Assembly (NCBI GenBank): GCA_013396655.1
Contig: WBMV01000122.1
Location: forward strand, 806,686 to 870,685
DNA length: 64,000 bases
From: Campylorhamphus procurvoides
Lineage: Eukaryota > Chordata > Aves > Passeriformes > Dendrocolaptidae
Reading direction: 5' to 3'
Below the pieces are notes generated by a model. That model ran no database searches. It saw only the letters and a program-made list of their open reading frames with translations, and was not told where the DNA came from. Below are positions 26,271 to 38,555 of the stretch, in pieces (within the stretch, counting starts at the first letter, position 1; the number at the start of each line of letters is the position of its first letter). Both the position numbers and the translations under genes were made by a program.

Positions 26271-29200
26271 CTCCAACCTTAACTCAAAGTGGGATCATTT
26301 AGGAAAGTATTCAACAAAAGACCTGTGAAGTGTGGACACACACAATCACTTGAGACCAAAATACAGTGATTCTTTGGGAATTACATCCAGGAGATGCAAT
26401 TAAAGAGTACCACAATTTTTCAAAACTGAAGCTTTTAAAACAAAAGTGCCAGCTTCAGATCTGCTGGTAAAGTGACCTGAGCAACAGGTTGTTGGCTACT
26501 CTTTGGATACTCCCTCCTGAAATCTTCCTGTTTGAGGGCTTTTCACTTGGTAAAAATGATTAAAGATTCATTGAAGAGTGAGTTGAAAATAGGTTTCTCC
26601 CACTTGAGGACACAGATAGGCATTTAGGGTTTGTTTAGTTTTTGCAATACCAAACAAACCAAAAGAAGAAATGTATTGATTTCAAATATATTTACTTTTG
26701 TCACTGATGTTCCTGCCAGCTGAAGAAGTATCAAATTGGGACCTCAAAAGGATTATATATATTTTATTAGGTACTTAGAAAAAAATATTATGATTGGACT
26801 TCACATTTCCTTGTATCCTTTGCACGTGCTAATTCTACTTCATGTAAGAACCAGGAGACAGAGCTGCAATTTCAGCTTGTTTGTCTCTTTCATAACCTTA
26901 TGGGGTCCCATTAACAGAAATGAGAAACTGGTAGTTCAAACAAACAAACAAACACAAAGACTTACAGTTTTGTCTGAGGACACCAGGGTAATTCTGGGAA
27001 GATGGAAGAGCTGGGGACATCCAGCTGGCCTTACTATGGGCACTTCAGATGCCAGTCCAGTTCGTGCAAATTTGGAGTCCTGCAGTCAGGAGAAAGAAAT
27101 TGGTTTAGATCATTGTCCACATCAGGCCTGCAGCTGGTTTTGCAGCTACAGACACACGAAGGGTTTCCCATCTATCCTGCAGCCCATGTAGGAAGGATAA
27201 AGTGGACACACACAGTGGCAGCCTCAGTCATTGACTCAGTCCCCACTCCCCTTTGGGGAAGGGTTTGTAGACAGAGGGGTGGAAACAGAACAAGAGACTG
27301 CTCTGTGACTGCAGTAGTGATAAACTAACAGAAAACTGCATCAATGTGCCTGCTGAGGGTCGTGATTTATTTCTCCTTTCAAAAGGTTTTGCCCTGTCAA
27401 TGGCATGTACAAGACCAATTCAATTAACAGGAGTGACTTAGGGAAGCCTTCGGCCTCCAAAAGAGTCTCTAAGATCATGTTCAGCTTTCAAGGCTGTCCT
27501 GTCTGGCCTCCAGAGGCACCCCAGACAAGTCCAAGTCTCCTGAAGGTCTTAAGTCCCATTTGACAATCCCAAATGATATGTCAGACACTGAAGTGACATC
27601 AGAAACCCACATTTAACCACCCAAACCACTGTCTTACTGACTGGGGGCTGGGATGGGCAAAGCACATCGTGCCAACCTTATCTAGCAAAGGAACTGATTA
27701 AACTGATAAACACTTTATCACATCTTTGAATTAATGTAGCTTTTAGCCTTACAACAATGTTATTTTAAAAAGCATGCTAAAACAGCAGTAATTTCTATCA
27801 GCTGATAGTTTCTGATATGTTACAATTGCAGCAAATCTGATTCTCTGCTTCTGTTTAACAGTATTTTGAATCCTCTGTATATAATGTTCTTAAAGATAAG
27901 CACATTAGTAGCACTGTTGAAGTGCCTGTGCTTAATCTGCCATGTTTACAGAAGCTGGACCTAATATTTTAGTCCAGGTTAAGTAACAAGTTCGTTTTGC
28001 TGCTGTGGCTTTGGGTCCTACTGCACAACTTGTTTCCCAAAGAAATGATGCAAAAGATCTTTCTGCAAGAGCCCCCTCATTCTCTCCCTTAGAGTCTCGT
28101 TCAGGAAGGCATCTCTGATCAGAAAATGTGTGTATTAAGCCATGGGCTATTTGTGGTAGACCCCTGTGAGTCTGTGGTTTGCAGCCCACTGGGGCAATAA
28201 GGCTCTCAGCCCAAGATCAACATTTACAGGGGAGGCACTTCAAAACCAAACCATCCTCAAAGCAGCCCCCACCTTGGTGCTCTTGTATTCTGTTAATATT
28301 TAGGACTTTCTCACTGCTTGAAATAAAACACAGACTGGGAGGCACTACTGTAGAAGCTCAGTCAGGGCAGAGGGCAGTGTTCCTTGAGCAGTACAGAGCA
28401 CTTTTCCTTAGGGCCATGCCTTCCCATGTAACCATGGACCCTGCAAAGTGGCAGGGCTGAGTGGGAAGCGGCGACTCCGCCTGCCCTGCCATGCTCACGT
28501 CGTGCAGCCAGCTGGGCCTGTGGCACTAATCAAGATGTGGTTCCTCTTCTCCTTTCAAACCAAACTGCCAAGCCAGAGCCTCTGAAGCAGAAAAGGATTT
28601 CACCCACCTGTAGTACTGCATTCTTCTTTTCCAGGAGCTTTTCTCAATTGCAGCCGTTCGATTGTGCTGCTCTTGGCACCAGCGTAAGCACTGGGAACTG
28701 GAGGATAAAATTGCCTTCCTGCAGCTTTGCCAGCCTGCCTGCTCAGCAAATGTGAGCAGAGGATTTGTTAACACGACAATTTCTCCAGTTTCTTTTTCTT
28801 TGAAACTTCTATTAGGTCATTTTTTAAAGTAGAAAAAAAAATAAAAAATCTCCCACAATGGAGAAAATGTAAAAAAGAAGTGCTTACACAATGAGACTGA
28901 ATTCATGTTCCCATTAATTTCCTTCTGTTGTCTTCCACCACTATTTGCAGTCTTTCAGTCTGTTCAGTTTTCAGTCTGTGCAATGATTCATATCTTCAAA
29001 GCAAGTTTATATTAATATTCAGGACAAAATTCCTCCGAATCTGACACATCATGAATCCGAGATATTTTGCTGCTTTAAGCCTCTCATTTTTATTGTGTGA
29101 CAGAAGTATAGTCAAATCTATAGGAGAAACTTTCTCATTCATGTACCTCTTTCTGAGGGACTGTGATTCAATTGTACTACAGAAGTTCAGAGACTGCTTT

Positions 29201-32200
29201 CACCTTCCTAATGACACATTTCTCCTACGGAGCAACACTGAAAGAAATGCTCTTTTCTGCCTGAGCACGTGTGAGGTTCATTCATGAGCTGCAAAAGGGA
29301 AATGTTCCAGGTACCCAAAACATTGCCGTGGTCATTTGGCTGTACAGTGCCATTTCAGTGCAGAATTCCAGCTGCATGGGGACAGAAATTCAAGGTAGTT
29401 GTTCATGCTGCTTTAGTGGTTTTGGCCCTCTGCCCCAAAAGAGGAAAGATTATTCTTTTTAAATCTCTTCTCTCAGCTGAAGTTCTGAAAACTTGCACTT
29501 GTGCATTTCTCTCACATTAAGGGCTCCTAAGGCAGTTTGACACAGAAGTTCAAAGCTGTTTTTATTAGTGTAAAATATTATAAAACGGACTCTGAATGGT
29601 TTCTCAACTGTTCAACTGACTTACTTTAAACAACTCTTTGCCTCCTTGCCTCCCATCCACTCCTTTCTCCCCAGCCAGCCAGCCAGACTAATGTCTGCAG
29701 GAAAGGAGCTCTCACACCCCTTTAGGAGCCTCAGTGACAAGGCAGACCTTTCTCTCAGGAGTCTCTAAAATTTGCCACAGTGTAAGTAATAATCATCTGA
29801 GTGTTTGTCACACTGATAATGTCACCTTCATCCTACAGCAGCAATTTCTGTGACTGAAACGTGCTATAGAAGCTTCTAACACTTTCTGGACGTACATGCT
29901 TGGTGTCAAGTCTAAAATCCCATCTTTGAGTCAGTGTTTGTGAATGTGCCAGCCCAGGCTCTCTGCTGAACTTCTCTGTGTTGGGCACAGTAAAGTGCCT
30001 GCCTCCTGGCAATGCTGTGCCACAGCAGGTACTGGGGAAGCTGTGAATGCAAGGGCTGCAGTGTTCCCCCTCAGCCTCAGCTCACAGCCACACAGCTCCA
30101 CCACTGACCAGCAGGGAAAAAGGACAAACTTCAGCTTGGAAACTCTGGAAGGGGCAGCCTCAGTGGCTGAGGCCCAGCTCGCTGGGAGTAGTTCTCTCAA
30201 GACTTTAATTTTCTCTGCACTTACTGATCTGAGGACTTTGGCACAAGTAATACATATGTCAGACTGTTTTCCTTCCTTCATGCATTTTGGCAAAGGCTTC
30301 CCTGTAGAGGAAATTAATAAATTTCAGCATGACATTTCTTTATTAATCTAAAAGAAAAAGGGAGGGGGGGGGAACCCCCTCTGAGTAAATTTTTACAACT
30401 TTTTTTTCTTTAATTTTTATGATTTTTAAGAAATGTTCTCGCAGTAGAGGTGTTTTGTCAGAGAAATAAAAGCCAAGACCTTTCCTAATTTGTATGATCA
30501 TTATGCATGGAAGATCAGCCAAGTGCATGCTGTACACATGCACATGCATCACACATTGAGGTACAAGCATGACCAGGGGTTATGTTAAGCCACAAATTTA
30601 GACAACCTAAAGAAAATTTTAGATATGGGAGATGCAAACAGCTCAATTTCTGGTGAGCTACATAAATCAATTGCAAAAGATACCACTGCTCATCCTGCAG
30701 TGCACAAGCAGACGACCAACAATGAGAGCTGGGACAAAGTCTGTAAGCTCTTTCTAGTTCACCTCTATTTTCGTTGTTTGCTTTCTCAGATATGATAACA
30801 AACCCTGCAGGTTTATTAAGGAAGGGGAAGGTGCTTTCCTTCTGGAGACTACCCTCAGATTGCATATGAATGCCCAGTTCATGGGCTGTGCACCATCACA
30901 ACAGAGAGCACATCCCATTATTTCCACCATCGTCTTTTGGGTGGTTTCACACTAAAGGATCTGACACTGCCATCGGTCAGAGGAAAATACTGATTTTCAA
31001 AGGCATCAGCAGAATTCTCCTCTTTGGGCAGAAGGCTTGATAAAGCTGCTGGGTTTTAGGCAGGTGAGTTGTGGTTCATTTAACATACTCTGCTCCTGCT
31101 CCAAACTCACCAGAAAGTTCAGCCCTGTTTTATAGTAGTTATAGTATTAATGTACTCCCTGGCACAGCCCTGATGCTGGAAGCACTGAGACTCAGAGTGC
31201 TGAATCTTAACATTAAATTAGCTACTACAAGGTTCTCAAACGGTGCTCTTGTGACTGGTGACTCAGAGATCTTCTCAGTGAGTCTGAAGAATAAATGACT
31301 GTTTTTCCATTTAAGCAGCAGTGAGCAAGGAGTCACTGAGAAGGTGTTTGGGGCAGGAGCTCCCACACCCACCTCGTCCCTCCGAGAGGGAACATCACAG
31401 CAGCACTGCCATTCCCAGGTGGCTGCAATATTGCCAGCACTCACTGGTTTCATAAACACCGTGTTCCCTCTAAGATGGGGATAAACTATGGCAGTGGGAG
31501 CAAGAGAGCCGACAGGGCTAGGAATTCTGGCAGGATCGTTTGGCTGCTCCCAGCTGGTGAGCTCCCCAGGGATTGGTAGCACACTGTGATGCCAGGCAGC
31601 AGTTTTCCTCCCCATTCCCTTCCTATCTTCTCTTTCCTGTCTGGCCCTACTTTCCTTTCCCTTGTGTGCCCCTCCTTAAGCAGAAATACCTTTCCTGAGC
31701 ATTTCAGGTCGTTGTGTGCCCATGGCAGAGAGACACCCGAGATGCCAGCAGAGATCCAGAGCCCATCCAGCCTGGGTTTCCACGTTATTGCACTGCCATG
31801 CCACAGCAGACATCCCTTTGTGGCCACACAAGGCACATGCTTCGGACTAAAACAAACATTTGGAGCTGAAAACCGGCATTTTTAGGGAAAGGGATTTGTA
31901 ATGTGATTTAATTGATTTATGTAATTGAAAACCAAAACAAAACAGCACTGTTACGTACTATAAATGACTCCTTTGTCTTCTACAAAATTTAACTTGTTTA
32001 CATGCCCTGCAGCGATCCTGAGAGAACAGAATGAAGGGCAACTCCTCTTTGGGCCGATTTGAACAAAGAATCAGGAAGGGAGGATGAGAGTGGCCAGAGG
32101 GTTCTGAGAAGGAAGAGATGAGTGCTCAGATAAAAAGCAGCTCGAGGGAAGATTACAAGTTCTCAGAAAAACAGATCAATAATGCCGTTAACTATGCAGC

Positions 32201-32212
32201 TGCAATGCAACT

Positions 32213-32220
32213 ATTTGCAT
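32213..32220 (+). promoter_or_regulatory. Octamer motif ATTTGCAT
   Basis: A perfect POU-factor octamer lies in a stretch without low-complexity sequence (about 32.15-32.27 kb), between the GNAZ promoter and the RSPH14 3' exons. The motif is short and may be chance; conservation would decide. Confidence 0.2.
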
Positions 32221-34923
32221 TTCGAAAACAATTTCTCTAACTATTTCACCGTGCCCAAGGTATCCAGAACACTCTGCAACAGATAAATCTCTTTTGAAAG
32301 GACAGTGTTTTAACAGAAAGTCGAGATCCTGAGGATGCCACTGTATTTTTCAGTATAGGACCAGAAAGCCCAGCTTACCTCCCCCTCCTGTTGTTCCCTC
32401 ACTGGGGTGGAAGAATCTGAGACTGCTCCAACTTCAAGTGACTCTCAAACAACCTGCCATTGATTCTGTCTCCTCCCTTTTCCCTCTCTGGACCTCTCAC
32501 CCTGTGGTTCCCCTGGGAAAACCATGACGAATTTCCACGTGGAAATTTCAGTCTCAGTGTTAGGTACTCGCTTTTTGTTGTTGATGATGGCCTTTCCTCT
32601 CCACCCTCTTTCTCTTCACCACATGAGACTTTTGACAAGGCCAAGCAATTCATCTTTGTTTCTATATTTATGTCTGGGAAGCTCCCTCTGGTAGCACGAC
32701 AACATTTCAGCTGGGACAGCCTGACAAAAACAGTAGGTAAGCAAGTTTGTGGTACAGAGACCTGGCCTGGCAAAATAAAATGTGTTTTTTAAGAAATGAG
32801 AACATCCCAAGTATTTGAAAGGAAGGACAAAAAATAGGAAAGAAAAAAGTACATCTGCCAGCAGGAGAAAGGGGGAGGGAATGGGACAGCAATGGTTCCA
32901 GAGGGGAAGAGAAGTTACACCAAGCAGGGGCTTCTCTGGGCTCAGCTGGAGCGTGGCTGCTCTGTGCAACAGGGGTTTGCTTATGGCATCGTGTGAGCCA
33001 GTGCCTTGGTGTGGGATCCAGGGGAGTTACAGCTACACAGAGGGGCTTCCTACAGGCACTGTCAGCTCACGTCTGTCACCTCCAATTCTTGACTCTTCCT
33101 CGGAAATTGTATTCCCAAATTATGATTTTATATGATTCCCACAGCAGCCCAGACTTTAGAAGTGCATATGGTGGCAGTGGGCAGTCTGGGGATCCCAATT
33201 TCATGCCCTCAGGCCATAGGGGCCTTCTTTTCATGAAGAGCTTTGGGAAGAGTTTTAAAAGTTGCCTTTGAAAAATCTTGCCTTTCACCGGCTATTTCAA
33301 AAGAGTGTTGGGCAGGGTGGCTAAAGCAATTCTGGATATGATTTATGGTCACCTGAGACTGCATCAATGTGCTTCCTTGGGAGCAGTGCACTAGTGGGTT
33401 CCCCACTGCCTGGGATTCCATAAGGCATGGAGCATTCCCAGCCATCCTTACTGCTGTCCAAACCCCCCAGCCCTTTCTGTCCCTGTAACCACCACCAAAC
33501 CCCAGCAAGGGGGTGGAGTGAGCTGTGCAGGCTGTGCCTCCCTCCCAAGGACTGTGGTCAGAGGTGGTGTCCTGCAGCACATCCTTCCCCAGGGACAGTC
33601 CCAATGGGCTGCAGCTGAGCTTGGACAAATAAATCCCTTCTTTTGTTCCCCTGGGTGACACAGATACAGGGTTGGTTGGGGTTTTTTTCACAGTGAAAAT
33701 GCCAACTCCCCCATACAGTGAGACACAGAGCATTTTTTCACTTTCCTTTCCTGCTTTGCCTTTTTGGCACAAGAAGAAATCCTTGTTTGTAAGACGTTGT
33801 TAGCCTTCAGGAGTGAATTGTCTGAAATGGATTTTCCTTATTTGTTTGAATTCTCACAGCAACTGACCTCCAAATGCTGCCCAGGTAGTAAAGCTGTAAT
33901 AACATCACCCCACTTTGGCATTAGCAAAGTGGATCCTAACGAGTCAGTAATATAAGAAGTTACTCAGTGTCAGCAAAACCTCAGAAATATGTTCCAACAG
34001 AATAACCTCTGCATTAGTATCATGTTTTTCACCTGATTGTCAGTTTGAGGGATTTCCCCCATGCACTACCAAGGGTCATTAAAATCTCCTTTCCTTCTGT
34101 CTCCACTGAGGAGATTCATTTGAAAATACCTTGATGACTCTTAGCCACAAAACTTCCTTATCTAACTAGATATGAATCACTTTGAAAGGAGCCACATTTC
34201 TCTTAGCAACCAGAGAATCAGTCTTAGCAACAAGACAGCTGGAGAATTTTGTGTTCACATAGTTACTTGTGGACAGTACGTTCTGTTTTCCCCTGGCATT
34301 GCTGTCTCAGTGTTGACTTAGTAAAGGGTAAGAAATGGTACAAATCAGCCTCTTGCTTATAGCAAAGACATCACTTGCAGGGCAGATGGTGAACACTCTA
34401 CCTTTGATGCTGTTTTTTAGGAGCCAGTGCAAGAGTACTGATGGCTGGGAAGTTCAGAATTTAAATTTTTGCCATGACAGAATTACTACAAAGAAATATG
34501 TGAGGAAACTGCCAGTTCGCAAAATCTTGACTTCTCCCCACAAAAGCCACAGTGGAAAATCAAAGCATGAGCTCTAAAGGCTCACATTGCAGCCTCTCTC
34601 AGCAGGTGTTCATGCTGAGAGCAGTTAGAAAGTCTGGATAAAAGGTGACTTGGCAATATATATATATTTCCTAAATATCATAGTGGGAGAAACTGGGAAC
34701 ATCAGAGTGATTGCCATGTTGGTTATTAGCTGGGCTGATGATTTCCAGGAGTGCTAGGGAAGCTTCCCTGAGGAAGCCATGCTGAGATGACACTTCTGAA
34801 CAGGGCAGTGCAGGAGTACTTTCCATCTCTCAATCCCCCATCTGTGTAAGGAAATGAGTCCCCACCTGTGCTTTGATCCTATTGGGCAATCCAAAGTGCA
34901 TCGTCCTTCCCTGTCTCCCCTAG

Positions 34924-35149
34924 GGGCTGCTGGTGTCCTGCAGGCTGGTTTGGTTGCCCCCCTTGTGCTGAAATTGAAGACTGAGTTGGATGAGATCCTG
35001 GAGCTCATCCTTGCCACCCTCTCCAGCTGCCTGCGCATGGAGGTGTCTGAAGCCCTGGCTGCTGGTGCCGTGGCTGTCCTGAAGGAAAAGCTCACACACC
35101 CCTCAGCAGCCATCAGAAGCAAAGCAGCTTTGGTCCTGTTGGATATCAG
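34924..35149 (+). CDS. RSPH14: RSPH14 coding exon (third from last)
   Basis: Bounded by acceptor ctcccctag at 34923 and donor gtaaag at 35150. It encodes about 75 residues forming one and a half armadillo repeats, ending ...IRSKAALVLLDI plus two bases of the next codon. The 5' phase (two leading bases) requires an upstream exon. Confidence 0.88.
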
Positions 35150-37688
35150 GTAAAGCAGCCTGTCCTCAGTGCTTAAGCCCAAGAAAGTGCCCATTTCAGG
35201 GGTAAATCAAGGCCATTGGTTTACAGCTGTGTCCCACTGCACATTGAAGCTGCCACATTTCACACATACAGCACTATCAGCCTGAATGCACCCAGAGACA
35301 GAAGACTTCTAAAAACCCTAACTGCTATAAAGCACTCAGAAAAGCAGATGCTGATCAGTCATTCCTTCTCTTTCTGTTTGTTTGCAGTATTGGCAGTGGA
35401 ATCAGGATTTTTTTCCTGGTACAGCACTGCTGAGAAAAAAATTCTTGCATGAAAAATCTTGTAAAAAACAGGATTCTGACCACTATGGAGGTGGGGAGAA
35501 GCTCCCTGCGTTTTTGGACAACAGTCTCTCTCAGAAAATTAAAGGTCCTGGGAAACTTTTGCTGTGATTGAGGACAGAAATAGTTTTCTGACACAGGCTG
35601 CTACCTACGTCAGGGATGGATCAGCAAAGCAATCTTTATATTAAATTTGTGTATCAGAGAGTGGATGAAAGGAACAACTGAAGTCCACTGTCCTGCAATC
35701 AGCAAATATAATAAAAGCATTCAACAGATGTCTAGTTTAAAAAGGTCTGCAGATGATGTAGTTTACATATCAACTGGCACAAAACATTTCCTCGTGTCCT
35801 GTAACAAAACGAGGTCTTAGAGGAAAAGAGTGTATAATTAACATGAGTCATAGAAAGAAAGTAAAATGCACCTGGAGTGTGGATAGCAGCTACATGGTAT
35901 AGCCCTGCAGCAGCAGCCACAGTACATGTTCCCCTCATTAGAGAGGCTGGAAACAAAGAGAGAAGATTGACCTGGGAGAAAAATAAATTGCAGAGCCCTC
36001 ATTTAGCAGGTTTTAAAATCTGTATAGGGTCCAAGAGCCAGGTTTCTAACTCTGCCATTGGGACCACCAGCACCTCTAATCCTACACCCTGTCCCACGCT
36101 GCTGCCCATCAGTCTCCAGTGGTCAGAGAAAGCTCAAATCCAAATCCAAATATCACCTAAAACATGGTGAATCCACCTGGGTTACTGTGATATCATCAGG
36201 GCTGTATCACTGCAGATTCAACAGCCACCAGGCACAGACAGACATCCCCTGCTCGTCCCTCCCAGCTGGAACTGGCACTCCAAAGGGAGCAAAGCAGGAG
36301 CGTGCCAGTGCTGGTGGCACCCAGCAGGCACGGAGGGAGGCTGAGGTGGCCCGTGGGCAGCAGGCAAAGTTCAAGAAAGCAGCTTACCCATCTTTCCTGC
36401 ACAGTTCTCATGCAGAGGGGAAGATTGCAGTGTGTGAAGAGGAGGTTATCCCTGTGCTGGTGAGCCTGCTGGAAGACACCGACCCTGAAGTCCAGGCTAG
36501 TGCAACAGGAGCACTGATGTTTGCCATGGTCACACCCCAGGGTGAGTCAGGGGCACTTCTGGAAATCCAATTCTAAGGCAGCTCTAACAAAACCTTTTTC
36601 CCCCTACCCCCAAGGCCTCGGTTTCGGAGTGTTAAAGCTCTTCGAGAAACTGTAAGATTAGGACGTTTCTTTATATGTTTTGAGCAACTACAGTCGCTTC
36701 CCCACAGTGCCATGGGGAGACAGGATGTCTCACATTTCATTCTCCTGAAGCAGGTCGAGAAGTTATTTGTCTACTCCACCTGCACCATTTCCCTCCGGAG
36801 GGGCAGCATTTTCCATTCCAGTGCAGACCACACGGATCCCCCTACCTGGAGCTGTGCTGAATCACCAGCTCTCAGCACAGGGGTGCTGCTCTCTGGAAAC
36901 ATTTTGTGGTTCCAGGCAGCTCCTCTCTCACAGCTGGGAGAGCAATGAATATTAATCAGGTCTGCAGCTCTCCCAAGTAACTTACATGACACTGAAAATA
37001 CGAACTGCTAAATTTTCAGTGTGATGAATGAGTAATTAGATACAAAGGACTCTTAATAACAGCAGTTGTGTTCCAGTCCTCCTCTGCAACCCTTCTGGCT
37101 ACCAAAGACAGCACAGGAGTGCATCTCAGTGCTGGAAGTGTCCTTAAAAGTGACAGACTGGAGCATGTTCTGAAGGGCATCTAACACACCCCCTCACCCC
37201 CACCTCCAGAAAATAGTTTATCATTTGATGCCTCAAATATTCTTAGTTAATTTGTTACATATTAAATGCTAATGTGCAAAGCAGATGACGTTAACTTGGA
37301 AAGACCTGTTTTCCTAAACACGCAGAGCTGGCAGCCCTCGTGGCCTGGGGCTGGGCAGGCAGCGCAGAGCACCCATCCCAAAGCTGCTGCTGTCCCACTC
37401 CAGGGCTGTGTGTCTCTCTCTCCCGCAGGGCGGTGCTCGGCGCTGGCCGCCGGAGCCATGGTGCCCCTGCTGCAGCTGGTGTCCGAGCGGAGCAGCCCGG
37501 CGCGGCTGAACGCGGTGAAGGCGCTGACACTGCTGGCCGAGCTGCCCGAGGGCCGGGCGGCGCTGCTCGAGCACACCGACACGGTGCGGCGCTGCCTGCG
37601 CGACCCCCGCCGCGTCCTCAGGGCCGCCGCCCGCACCGCCATCACCGCCATCCAGTGGAAACCCTTCTGCAAGAGGGACCTCTTCTAG
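34924..37688 (+). CDS. RSPH14: Radial spoke head 14 homolog, last three coding exons (C-terminal ~206 residues)
   Basis: RSPH14 (RTDR1) is an armadillo-repeat protein linked to the radial spokes of motile cilia and sperm flagella. The three exons 34924-35149, 36405-36541 and 37429-37688 join in frame (codons split as AG|T and G|GG). They align in order with the C-terminal half of the known ~348-residue protein: GLxxxLVxKL, then IRSKAALVLLDI, VIPVLVSLLEDTDPEVQASATGALMFA, and ARLNAVKALTLLAELPEGRAAL. These are Arm-repeat helices with the usual Leu/Ala spacing. The reading ends in KPFCKRDLF, several residues beyond the FKP-type end of the human protein. The first exon begins with two bases of a split codon, so at least one more exon lies upstream; it is not visible. 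A polyadenylation signal follows 143 bases after the stop. Confidence 0.92.
36405..36541 (+). CDS. RSPH14: RSPH14 coding exon (second from last)
   Basis: Acceptor cctgcacag at 36404 and donor gtgagt at 36542. It encodes SSHAEGKIAVCEEEV... through ALMFAMVTPQ, a full armadillo repeat closely matching the VIPILVHLL / AAGALMFA stretch of mammalian RSPH14. The open frame extends upstream of the acceptor but that part is intronic and does not match. Confidence 0.92.
37429..37688 (+). CDS. RSPH14: RSPH14 last coding exon with stop
   Basis: Acceptor ctctcccgcag at 37428; stop TAG at 37686-37688. It encodes the last armadillo repeat (AAGAMVPLLQLV, then ARLNAVKALTLLAELPEGRAALL) and the tail ending KPFCKRDLF. 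This exon is strikingly richer in GC and CpG than the two before it, with almost all third positions G or C, suggesting GC-biased substitution at the 3' end of the gene. Confidence 0.93.
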
Positions 37689-37830
37689 GCGGCTGTTGCC
37701 CTCTGTTGTTGTCTGGCTGTAAGAGGAGGGGATTGAGTACAGGAGACCTCACTTGTTCCAGATCTGTTCCTCCTCAAAGTCACTTGCCAACAGATTCATA
37801 TCTAGATTGCATGTCAGAATAATGGGGGGA

Positions 37831-37836
37831 AATAAA
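37831..37836 (+). other. RSPH14: RSPH14 polyadenylation signal AATAAA
   Basis: A canonical AATAAA stands 143 bases after the RSPH14 stop codon, giving a short 3' untranslated region that should end near 37850-37860. Confidence 0.65.
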
Positions 37837-38479
37837 GTTGGGAAGGCTGGAATTCTCCACTAGGAGTTATTGCCTGAGTTACCAAGATTTTCCTGTGATA
37901 CAACACAGCAACCCTTTTTGTTTTCTTCCTAATGTTCTCTGCTTTTCTTTTTTTTTCTTTTGAAACCTCAGCCTATCAACCATTAATCAATAACTAATTA
38001 TATTAGAGAGGTTCCTAATTAACCCCTCCAGCAGTCTGGTCTGTGCTGAGAAATTGATCTAACACGGGAATTTACATGAGTTTTGCTGCAAACATTTGTT
38101 GAACATGAGGTTAGAACCACAAAGAGCATGAACCCAGAAAAAGCAAGGGCAATGTCACAGAAGGGCTTTCTTTCCCTGAGAGAGTGATGAGAAAGGCTTC
38201 ACTAGGGGAGCCGTTGTAAAGCTGTGCTGGGGCCAGACCTCAGTGTCTCTGACAGGAGAGGGGGCTGGCCCTGCCTGCAGTTGGTTATGGTACAGAACAG
38301 AAGCACCGCTGGGTTTGTGCTGGGTGTTTTGTACTTCTTGAGACCTGTAATCTGTCCTTCGAGTATGAAAATTAACAAGTATAATGGAAAGGTAAGTGTT
38401 GTGCCAGAGCTGAAGAGTTTTGCCATTGTGGCTCACCTTTCAGGGAGAAAGGGACAAGAGGAAAACTGATCCTACTGTT

Positions 38480-38555
38480 ATGATCTGGTCCAAAAGGAGC
38501 TGGGCAAGACAATCTCCAGAGGTCCCTTCCAACCTCACAGGCCCTGTGATTAACA
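38480..38555 (+). mobile_element. CR1 LINE 3'-end fragment
   Basis: The sequence around tccagaggtcccttccaacc followed by ctgtgatt matches the conserved 3' end of avian CR1 elements, which ends in tgattctatga-type short repeats. Only the last ~75 bases are recognisable, in plus orientation; 5' truncation is usual for CR1. Confidence 0.75.

Larger units (their letters stand above)
23504..34923 (+). other. RSPH14: RSPH14 intron, upstream of GNAZ promoter
   Basis: About 11.4 kb between the GNAZ CpG island and the first visible RSPH14 exon. I looked for an RSPH14 exon coding the armadillo repeat that should precede 34924 and found none. Contents seen: small CAAA repeat at 26937-26953, a GC-richer block at 26.1-26.28 kb with a minus-strand donor, a CCAG repeat near 29.67 kb, a G run at 30362-30372 and an octamer motif at 32213. 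The open frames here lack domains or splice context. Confidence 0.55.

Noticed and set aside
23504..34900. Search for further RSPH14 exons
   Set aside because: No plus-strand stretch with the preceding armadillo repeat and splice sites was found; they are presumed outside the window.
36058..36404. N-terminal part of a 172-residue frame running into RSPH14 exon at 36405
   Set aside because: It is upstream of a clear acceptor and does not resemble RSPH14; read as intron.
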